From NCBI GenBank assembly GCA_002428015.1, contig DIZW01000084.1:6337-17199 (forward strand): 10,863 bases of DNA. Direction: 5' to 3'. Numbering within the stretch: position 1 is the stretch's first letter; every line of letters starts with the position of its first letter. A model generated the notes under the pieces. That model searched no databases. It had not been told where the DNA came from and saw only the letters and a list, made by a program, of their open reading frames with translations. The stretch comes from Oxalobacteraceae bacterium UBA6018 (lineage in GTDB: Bacteria > Pseudomonadota > Gammaproteobacteria > Burkholderiales > Burkholderiaceae_D). Position numbers and translations under genes: made by a program. Positions 1 through 5,919 of the stretch are shown piece after piece.

Positions 1-132
1 TGAATAAATCAGTGCTTCCCTAGGTCCGGCGTCTGCCTATGCGCTTCAGCTTCGCCGGTGCAGCCCCAGCGGCTCGTCCGGTTGGGCTATGCGCGTCGGC
101 AGCGCCAATGGCCCATCATTCGCCCATCATAG
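1..132. other. Non-coding left edge with weak degenerate repeats
   Basis: No open frame here looks like a gene. Two weak repeats are visible. A 20-bp segment beginning CTATGCGC at 37-56 recurs imperfectly at 87-106, with about 16 of 20 bases equal. An 11-bp unit, GCCCATCATTC, starts at 111 and is followed directly by nine more matching bases at 122-130. The stretch may be decayed mobile or repeat DNA, or the 3' flank of a gene beyond the left edge. No function can be assigned. Confidence 0.4.
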
Positions 133-224
133 GTATCGCGACGGGCGCCTTTGGCCGAACAAAAATGGGGTCGGAGGCGACAAGCGGACACGAGCTCATC
201 CGGTAAATTGACGAGTCCGTGTCC
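133..224 (+). repeat. REP-like element, copy A (partly degenerate)
   Basis: This copy begins GTATCGCGA, has a 12-base variable spacer, then GCCGAAC, an A-tract, the 18-base head GGGGTCGGAGGCGACAAG (167-184) and a hairpin. The hairpin pairs GGACACGAGCTCATC (186-200) with GACGAGTCCGTGTCC (210-224) across a 9-base loop, with three mismatched positions. Copy B repeats the same order of parts exactly 117 bp downstream. Copy A lacks the inverted head that follows the hairpin in copy B, so it is a single rather than a paired element. Confidence 0.8.
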
Positions 225-249
225 GATTTACGGCTGCCCCCCGGCCTAA

Positions 250-326
250 GTATCGCGAAAGTCGAATCGCGCCGAACAAAAATGGGGTCGGAGGCGACAA
301 GCGGACACGAGCTCATCCGATTAATT
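250..326 (+). repeat. REP-like element, copy B (left half of a paired element)
   Basis: This is a direct repeat of copy A at an offset of 117 bp. It carries GTATCGCGA at 250-258, a different 12-base spacer, GCCGAAC at 271-277 and the head GGGGTCGGAGGCGACAAG at 284-301. The flank and head match copy A, while the 12-base spacer does not. The arm GGACACGAGCTCATC (303-317) and the 9-base loop (318-326) run into the first 64-bp unit, which supplies the opposite arm and an inverted head. Around the spacer, CGCGA (254-258) and TCGCG (267-271) can also pair. Confidence 0.85.
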
Positions 327-360
327 GATGAGTTCGTGTCCGCTTGTCGCCTCCGACCCC
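284..360. repeat. Near-perfect palindrome, 34-bp arms, 9-base loop
   Basis: The left arm at 284-317 and right arm at 327-360 are reverse complements at 33 of 34 positions. The only exception would be a G-U pair in RNA. The loop is CGATTAATT. The structure arises because a head-plus-hairpin element on the plus strand meets an inverted head on the other side. It could form a cruciform in DNA or a very stable hairpin in RNA. It lies about 200 bp beyond the stop codon of the minus-strand peptidase gene and could end or protect that transcript, although no T-tract follows it. Confidence 0.92.
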
Positions 361-518
361 CAGGCGGGACACGGGCTCATCCGGTTAATTGATGAGTTCG
401 TGTCCACTTGTCGCCTCCGACCCCCAGGCGGGACACGGGCTCATCCGGTGAATTGATGAGTTCGTGTCCACTTGTCGCCTCCGACCCCCACGCAGGACAC
501 GGGCTCATCCGGTCAATC
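327..518. repeat. Three tandem 64-bp repeat units
   Basis: Units lie at 327-390, 391-454 and 455-518, each starting GATGAGTTCGTGTCC. Units 1 and 2 differ at two positions (16 and 60). Units 2 and 3 differ at four (37, 40, 60 and 64). Read on the minus strand, each unit is the head GGGGTCGGAGGCGACAAG (position 16 of the plus-strand unit varies), then GGACACGAACTCATC, a 9-base loop and GATGAGCCCGTGTCC. The arms pair at 13 of 15 positions. An arm can pair within its unit or across the unit boundary, so competing folds exist. The repeat stops abruptly at 519, where the next GATGAG is replaced by GACGGC. Confidence 0.92.
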
Positions 519-561
519 GACGGCGAGGACAACGCGCTCTTGCGCATCAGGGCGCGGCCGT

Positions 562-2634
562 TCAGCTCGATGCCGGGGCGCCCAGTTGCGCCCACAAAAA
601 CGCGTAGGTCAGCGCCCACATGCGGGCTTGCTGGCCGTTGTTGGCCGCGCCGGCGTGCCCGCCCTCCGTGTTTTCCCAGTACAGCACGTCGTGGCCTTGC
701 GCCTGCATCAGGGCCACCATCTTGCGCGCATGGGCAGGATGGACCCGGTCGTCGCGGGTGGAGGTGGTGAACAACACGCGCGGATAGGTCTGGTCCGCGT
801 GGATGTTGTGATACGGCGAGTATTTGCCGATGAACTCCCATTCCTCGGCCAGGTCGGGATCGCCATATTCGTCCATCCACGATGCCCCCGCCAACAACTT
901 GTGGTATCGGCGCATATCGAGCAGGGGCACTTGGCAGACCACCGCCTGGAACAATTCCGGGCGCTGGGCCATGACGGCCCCGACCAGCAGGCCGCCATTG
1001 CTGCCGCCCATGATGCCCAGATGGCGAGCGCTGGCGATGCCGCGCGCGGCCAGGTCCTCGGCCACGGCGATGAAGTCGTCGTAGGCGCGCTGGCGGTGCT
1101 GCTTGAGGGCGGCCTGGTGCCAGCGCGGGCCGAATTCGCCGCCGCCGCGGATGTTGGCCAGCACATACACGCCGCCCGGCGCCAGCCAGGCGGCGCCGGT
1201 CACGCCGCTGTAGTAGGGGGTGAGCGCGATTTCGAAGCCGCCGTAGCCGTACAGCAGGGTCGGATTGCCGCCGTCGAGCCGGGTGCCGTTGGCCATCACG
1301 ACGAAATAGGGGACGGCGGTGCCGTCGCGCGAGCGCGCGTGATGCTGCGCCACCGTGAAGGCGCTGGCGTCGAAAAACGCCGGCATGGCCTTGCACACGG
1401 CGCGTTCGTCGCTGCCGGCCTGGCCCAGGTACAGCGTGGTGGGGGTGAGGAAGTCGCTGACAGTGAGGAAATACTGGTCCGATTGGTAAGGGTCGACGGC
1501 GCTCACACCGAGCGCGCCGAAGGCCGGCGTGGTGACCTCGCGGCGTTGCCATTGACCGTCCGCGTGGCGCAGTTCGACGATGCGGTTGCGCACCTTGTCG
1601 AGCAGGTTGAGCAGCAACGCCCCACGCGTCATGGTGACGCTCTCGAGCGAACTGGTCGCGCTCGGCGAAAACAGTACCGCAAAGTCGCGCGCGCCGTCCA
1701 GGAAGGCGGAGAAGCCGGTCGCCAGCAGCGCGCCGGCCGGGTGGGTGACGCCGGCCACCTGCCAGTCCGAGCGCAGTTCGATCAGGAGCTGGTCGCGCAC
1801 CGTGTAGGCGTCGGCGTCGTCCGGCTTGTCGATCTTGATCAGCTGGTCGCCGTCGCGCAAGTACAACTCGTTTGTATAGAAACCGCGCTGGCGTTCGACG
1901 AATTCGTGCTCGTAGCCGGGCGTGAAATCCTTGTAGGCGGACGCGCTCAGGTCGTCGGGGTCCGCCTCGAACAGCAGGCGCGCCGCGTCGAGCGCGGTGC
2001 CGCGGCGCCAAAGTTTCACCAGGCGGGGGTAGCCGGAGCTGGTCATGCTGCCGGGACCGAAATCGGTGGCCACGGCGAGCGTGTCGTGGTCGATCCAGCT
2101 GGCACCGCCCTTGGCCTCGGGCAGCGCGAAGCCGCCGGCGACGAAGGCGCGCGCGCCGGCGTCGAATTCGCGCACCACGTGCGCGTCGCCGCCGCCGCGC
2201 GAGAGCGAGAGCAGGCAGCGCTGGCCGGCCGGCGGCAGCCAGGTAGCGCCGCCCCAGACCCAGTTCTCGTTCTCGTCGCGGCCCAGCTGGTCAAGGTCGA
2301 GCACGGTTTCCCAGGCGGGTTCGTCGCGCAGGTACTGCTCCGGGGTGGTGCGCCGCCAGATGCCGCGCTCGTGCCCGGCGTCACGCCAGAAATTGTAGTA
2401 GTAGCCGCCGTGGCAAGTGACATACGCGATGCGGGCCGGGTCGTCCAGAATGCCTTGCAGGCGGGCGCGCAAGGGCGCGAAGCGGGGCAGCGCTTCGAGC
2501 TCGGCCTGGGCGTGCGCATTGCGCGCGCCGACCCAGGCCAGCGCCTGCGCGCCACCCACATCCTCCAGCCATGCATGCGGGTCGCTGGCGGCCGTGCCTT
2601 GGTCAAACACGACGTCCGTTGCCGATTCTTTCAT
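562..2634 (-). CDS. Prolyl oligopeptidase family serine peptidase (S9A)
   Basis: This is a 690-residue cytoplasmic serine peptidase predicted to cleave short peptides, probably after proline. The N-terminal stretch with DPHAWLEDV (about residues 18-26) is typical of the family. A beta-propeller region follows, then an alpha/beta-hydrolase domain from about residue 440, with GYGGFEIALTPYY near 463. The triad is visible: Ser545 in MGGSNGG, Asp628 in RDDRVHP (Asp629 is the neighbouring candidate) and His660 in EGGHAGA. The length matches the usual 680-710 residues and there is no signal peptide. The chosen ATG at 2634 has GGAAAGAG nine bases upstream. A longer frame opening at 2718 would add 28 residues that do not resemble the family. 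The gene is divergent from the sensor kinase. The family call is secure, but exact substrate preference cannot be read, and an oligopeptidase B-like specificity is less likely. Confidence 0.94.
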   Translation of the reverse strand: MKESATDVVFDQGTAASDPHAWLEDVGGAQALAWVGARNAHAQAELEALPRFAPLRARLQGILDDPARIAYVTCHGGYYYNFWRDAGHERGIWRRTTPEQYLRDEPAWETVLDLDQLGRDENENWVWGGATWLPPAGQRCLLSLSRGGGDAHVVREFDAGARAFVAGGFALPEAKGGASWIDHDTLAVATDFGPGSMTSSGYPRLVKLWRRGTALDAARLLFEADPDDLSASAYKDFTPGYEHEFVERQRGFYTNELYLRDGDQLIKIDKPDDADAYTVRDQLLIELRSDWQVAGVTHPAGALLATGFSAFLDGARDFAVLFSPSATSSLESVTMTRGALLLNLLDKVRNRIVELRHADGQWQRREVTTPAFGALGVSAVDPYQSDQYFLTVSDFLTPTTLYLGQAGSDERAVCKAMPAFFDASAFTVAQHHARSRDGTAVPYFVVMANGTRLDGGNPTLLYGYGGFEIALTPYYSGVTGAAWLAPGGVYVLANIRGGGEFGPRWHQAALKQHRQRAYDDFIAVAEDLAARGIASARHLGIMGGSNGGLLVGAVMAQRPELFQAVVCQVPLLDMRRYHKLLAGASWMDEYGDPDLAEEWEFIGKYSPYHNIHADQTYPRVLFTTSTRDDRVHPAHARKMVALMQAQGHDVLYWENTEGGHAGAANNGQQARMWALTYAFLWAQLGAPASS

Positions 2635-2643
2635 GTGTGCAGT

Positions 2644-2651
2644 CTCTTTCC
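2644..2651 (-). promoter_or_regulatory. Ribosome binding site of the peptidase gene
   Basis: Read on the minus strand this is GGAAAGAG, nine bases before the ATG at 2634. It supports that start over the in-frame ATG at 2718. Confidence 0.6.
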
Positions 2652-2743
2652 AGGGAACGTCCCCGTCGTTTCGTTGGCGAATAATAACAATAAGACCGTG
2701 CGCCCGTTTCGCACGCATCGCTACACGCGGCGGCGGATTTTAA

Positions 2744-2753
2744 TAGTATGCTG
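2744..2753 (+). promoter_or_regulatory. Candidate -10 box of the sensor kinase gene
   Basis: TAGTAT (2744-2749) is close to the sigma-70 -10 consensus and lies in an AT-rich patch, 55 bases before the preferred start codon. A weak -35 candidate, GCTACA (2720-2725), is 18 bases upstream. The ten bases TAGTATGCTG recur before recC. The ATG inside this motif is the first in-frame ATG of the kinase frame, but it has no ribosome binding site and is probably not the start. Confidence 0.35.
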
Positions 2754-2792
2754 CTCACAGGGAAGGATTTTCCGACGGCATCAGAAGAAAAC

Positions 2793-2797
2793 GGAAG
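2793..2797 (+). promoter_or_regulatory. Ribosome binding site of the sensor kinase gene
   Basis: GGAAG sits seven bases before the ATG at 2805. The in-frame ATG at 2748 lacks a comparable site, so the start at 2805 is preferred. Confidence 0.5.
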
Positions 2798-2804
2798 CGG
2801 GGCG

Positions 2805-5800
2805 ATGGCGCAAGCAATCACGCACGGCATGGGGGACGGCGGGGCAGGGCGGGCGACCTCGCGCAGGACGCTGTGGGGCGCCGGCCTGGCGCTTTCGGCG
2901 CTGGTCGGCGCCACCTGCTACCTCGGCGCGGCAAAGCTGGTGCGCGCCGATGCCCGCCAGCGCTTCGAGGCGATCGGGCGCAGCGCCCAGTACAGCCTGG
3001 GCGCCCGCCTGAAGTCCTACACCGACGTGCTGCAGTCGTTGGTGGCCTTGTTCGACAGCGCCGGGCCGGTCTCGCGCGCCCAGTTCCACCGCTACGTCGC
3101 GGGACTGGACGTGGCGCACCGCTTCCCGGCCATCGAAGCGGTCAGCTTCGCGCGCCACCTGGGCGACGCCGAACGCGACGATTTCGAGCGCGCCGTGCGC
3201 ACCGACGGCTTTCCAGGCTTCGCCATCGCGCCGGCCGGGCGCCGCCCCGAGTACACCGTGCTGACCTACCTGGAGCCGTTCGACAGCAACCGCGAGCGCT
3301 TCGGGCATGACATCGGCGCGCGCGCGCCGCAGGCGGCGGCGCTGGCCAGCGCGCGCGACAGCGGCAGCATCGGCGCGAGCGGCATTCCCATCATGGTGGG
3401 CGCGCCGGTGCCGCACATGGCGATGGGGATGCGCATGCCGGTGTATCGCAGCGGCGCCGTGCTGGACGGGGTGGCCGCGCGCCGCGCCGCCTATATCGGT
3501 TCGGTCGGCGTCGGCTTTTCGGTGCCGGCGCTGGTGCGCGACGCGCTCGCGGAGATCGCGCTGCACGGCGCTCAGCTGGCCCTGTACTTCGACCCCACGC
3601 CGGCCGACAACCCGGCGCGGCTGTCCATCGCCGCCGACGACCGCCTGCTCTACAGCGACGGCGGCGCGGCGCGGCAGGCGCGCGCGCGCGGCGGCGAAGG
3701 CTGGATCGAGACCGTGCTGCCGCTCGATTACAACGGCAAGCTGTGGAAGGCGCGCCTGCGCATCCGCGAGGCCGACCTGTACAGCGGCGTGGACCAGCTG
3801 CTGCCGCTGGTGGCGCTGGTGACCGGGTTCGGCGCCAGCATGCTGATGTGCGCCCTGTTCCTGACCCTGTACTGGTCGCGCCGCGCCGCCATCGAGCAGC
3901 GCGTGCTGCTCGATTCGGTGCTCGACAGCGTGGACGCGCACGTGTCCATGCAGGACCGCGAGCGGCGCTACCTGTATGTCAACGCGCGTGGCGCCGAGGC
4001 GATGGGCCTGCCGCCGGAGCGCATCGTGGGACGGCGCGACCGCGACCTGCTGCCGCGCGCCGCCGCCGACGCCGGCTGGGAGCAGGCCGAGGCGGTGTTC
4101 CGCGCCGGCGCGCGCGCCGCCTCCCAGGTCGAGCACACCCAGCGCGACGGCCAGGTGCGCCAGCTATGGACCGTCAAGGCGCCGGTCATGCTCGATGGCC
4201 AGGTGGTCGCCGTGCTCGGCCTGTCGACCGACATCACCGAGCTGCACCAGCTCAAGGCGCAGGCCGACGCCGCCAACCAGGCCAAGAGCAACTTCCTGTC
4301 CAATATGAGCCACGAGATCCGCACGCCGATGAACAGCATCATCGGCATGTCGCACCTGGCGCTCAAGACCGTGGCCAATCCCAAACAGCGCGACTATCTC
4401 GAAAAGATCTACCACGCCAGCCAGCACCTGCTGGGCATCATCAACGATATCCTCGACTTTTCCAAGATCGAGGCAGGCAAGCTGGAACTGGAGATGCTCG
4501 ATTTCGGGCTCGAGGCCTTGATGCAGAACGTGGTCAGCCAGCTGGCCGACGCCGCAGCCGGCAAGGGGCTGGCGCTGGCCTACGAGATCGCGCCCGGCCT
4601 GGCGCGCCAGTTGCGCGGCGATCCTCTGCGGCTCGAACAGGGGCTGCTCAACTTCACCGCCAACGCCGTCAAGTTCTCCGAGCGCGGCGGCATCATGCTG
4701 CGCGCGCTGGCGCAGGAGGCGGGCGAGGGCAGCGTGCTGGCGCGGTTCGAGGTGCGCGACACCGGCATCGGCATGAGCGCGGCCGAAGTGGGGGAGCTGT
4801 TCAAGTCCTTCCACCAGGCCGATCCATCGACCACGCGCAGGTACGGCGGCACCGGGCTGGGACTGGTGATCAGCAAGCAGCTGGCCGAGCTGATGGGCGG
4901 CGCCGTGGGCGTCGAGAGCGTGCAGGGCAAGGGCAGCACCTTCTGGTTCACGGCGCGCCTTGGCCATGCGCTCAACTTCCTGCCGCCCGGAGCCGATGAG
5001 ATCGCGCCGGAGGTGCTGGCCCAGCTGAGCGGGGCCCATATCCTGCTGGTGGAGGACAACCTGTTCAGCCAGCAGGTGGGCAAGGAGCTGCTGGAGGACG
5101 TCAACGCCACCGTCATCGTGGCCAGCAACGGGCGCGAGGCGATCGAATGGATGCGCAAGCAGCGCTTCGACTGCGTGCTGATGGACGTGCAGATGCCGGT
5201 GATGGACGGTTTCGAGACCACCCGCATGATCCGCGCCGACCCGCGCCTGCGCGAGGCGGTGGTGGTGGCGATGACGGCCAACGCCGGGCGCCTGGACCAG
5301 CAGCGCTGCATCGAGGCCGGCATGGACGAATTCATCACCAAGCCGATCGCCCCGCGCCTGCTGTTCGAGACCATCGCGCGTTGGATGGGGCGGCGTCCCG
5401 CGTGCGAGCGGCGCCGGCGCAGCCCGCACGGCGGCGGGGTGGCTGGCCAGGCCGGGCCGCCCGGAGCGGTGTCGGCGGACCAGGGCATGCTCGACCTGGG
5501 CGCCTTGTCGAGTACCTTCGGCGGCAATCCGGCCAAGATGCGCAAATACGCCTTCCTGTTCCTCGACGCGGCGCGCGACGGCCTGCGCGAGCTCGACGAG
5601 GCGATCGCCCGCGCCGACCTGGCCCGCGTGGCCGACCTGGGGCACCGCATCAAGTCGTCGGCGAAAGCGGTCGGCGCGATGCGCTTCGCCGAGCAGTGCC
5701 GCCGGCTCGAAGACCTGCGCGAGGACCGCGACGCCGGACAGGCCCGCGCCATCGTGGCGCGCATGGCGGCGCTGCTGGAACAGCTGGACCGGCATATCGC

Positions 5801-5822
5801 CCAGGAACTGGCCGGGTCTTGA
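2805..5822 (+). CDS. CHASE-PAS hybrid sensor histidine kinase with REC and HPt
   Basis: This is a 1,005-residue inner-membrane sensor kinase. Membrane segments at about 22-42 and 332-357 enclose a periplasmic CHASE domain, recognisable by PAGRRPEYTVLTYLEP and ARDSGSIGASG, which should bind a small external ligand. In the cytoplasm follow a PAS domain (about 368-486), HisKA with His503 in SNMSHEIRTPMN, and HATPase with N-box Asn616/Asn620, DTGIGM at 652 and TGLGL at 683. A receiver domain has acidic Glu750/Asp751, phospho-acceptor Asp794 and Lys846. A C-terminal HPt domain has His947 in LGHRIKSS. All phosphorelay residues are intact, so a His-Asp-His relay (the BarA-like layout) is expected to pass phosphate to a separate regulator. 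No such regulator is adjacent. The start at 2805 is chosen for its ribosome binding site; a start at 2748 would add 19 residues. The ligand is unknown. Confidence 0.94.
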   Translation: MAQAITHGMGDGGAGRATSRRTLWGAGLALSALVGATCYLGAAKLVRADARQRFEAIGRSAQYSLGARLKSYTDVLQSLVALFDSAGPVSRAQFHRYVAGLDVAHRFPAIEAVSFARHLGDAERDDFERAVRTDGFPGFAIAPAGRRPEYTVLTYLEPFDSNRERFGHDIGARAPQAAALASARDSGSIGASGIPIMVGAPVPHMAMGMRMPVYRSGAVLDGVAARRAAYIGSVGVGFSVPALVRDALAEIALHGAQLALYFDPTPADNPARLSIAADDRLLYSDGGAARQARARGGEGWIETVLPLDYNGKLWKARLRIREADLYSGVDQLLPLVALVTGFGASMLMCALFLTLYWSRRAAIEQRVLLDSVLDSVDAHVSMQDRERRYLYVNARGAEAMGLPPERIVGRRDRDLLPRAAADAGWEQAEAVFRAGARAASQVEHTQRDGQVRQLWTVKAPVMLDGQVVAVLGLSTDITELHQLKAQADAANQAKSNFLSNMSHEIRTPMNSIIGMSHLALKTVANPKQRDYLEKIYHASQHLLGIINDILDFSKIEAGKLELEMLDFGLEALMQNVVSQLADAAAGKGLALAYEIAPGLARQLRGDPLRLEQGLLNFTANAVKFSERGGIMLRALAQEAGEGSVLARFEVRDTGIGMSAAEVGELFKSFHQADPSTTRRYGGTGLGLVISKQLAELMGGAVGVESVQGKGSTFWFTARLGHALNFLPPGADEIAPEVLAQLSGAHILLVEDNLFSQQVGKELLEDVNATVIVASNGREAIEWMRKQRFDCVLMDVQMPVMDGFETTRMIRADPRLREAVVVAMTANAGRLDQQRCIEAGMDEFITKPIAPRLLFETIARWMGRRPACERRRRSPHGGGVAGQAGPPGAVSADQGMLDLGALSSTFGGNPAKMRKYAFLFLDAARDGLRELDEAIARADLARVADLGHRIKSSAKAVGAMRFAEQCRRLEDLREDRDAGQARAIVARMAALLEQLDRHIAQELAGS

Positions 5823-5829
5823 CTGGCAC

Positions 5830-5848
5830 CGCCGGCACGCCGGCGTTT
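5830..5848 (+). terminator. Possible weak terminator after the sensor kinase gene
   Basis: CGCCGGC (5830-5836) and GCCGGCG (5839-5845) are perfect inverted repeats with almost no spacer, so a stem of about six pairs with a four-base loop is realistic. Only three T residues follow. It begins eight bases after the stop codon. The short T-run makes strong intrinsic termination doubtful. Confidence 0.35.
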
Positions 5849-5872
5849 GCTCTACCGCGCCGCGCCCAAAAC

Positions 5873-5882
5873 TAGTATGCTG
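5873..5882 (+). promoter_or_regulatory. Candidate -10 box upstream of recC
   Basis: TAGTAT (5873-5878) follows AAAAC, a small AT-rich island in very GC-rich DNA, 41 bases before the recC start. The ten-base string TAGTATGCTG is identical to the one before the sensor kinase. No convincing -35 box is present at 17 bases; the nearest TTGCTC (5847-5852) is 20 bases away. Confidence 0.35.
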
Positions 5883-5919
5883 TGGCGCTGCGCAGCCGCG
5901 CCATTGACCTCGGAGCTTC

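Larger units (their letters stand above)
2635..2804. promoter_or_regulatory. Divergent intergenic region, peptidase and sensor kinase
   Basis: This 170-bp region separates two divergent genes and is clearly more AT-rich than its surroundings, with AATAATAACAATAAGA around 2680-2695 and TTTTAATAGTAT around 2738-2749. It must hold the promoters of both genes. On the minus strand the run TTATTGTTATTATT is a plausible -10 area for the peptidase, but no good -35 box could be matched to it. No operator with clear dyad symmetry was identified. Confidence 0.5.

Noticed and set aside
116..316. Minus-strand open frame of 66 codons in the repeat region
   Set aside because: The translation contains the same short peptide twice because it runs through copies A and B of the repeat. 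There is no sign of selection as a protein.
133..518. CRISPR array
   Set aside because: The repeats are long, partly inverted and directly adjacent with no unique spacers of regular length, and no cas gene is present.
2748..2804. Upstream in-frame start of the sensor kinase at 2748
   Set aside because: There is no ribosome binding site before it, it overlaps a likely -10 box, and the extra 19 residues resemble no domain. The ATG at 2805 is better supported.
472..3012. Plus-strand open frame of 846 codons across the peptidase gene
   Set aside because: It is the shadow of the peptidase gene. It begins in the repeat array, and its product has no recognisable domain, whereas the minus strand shows a full catalytic triad.
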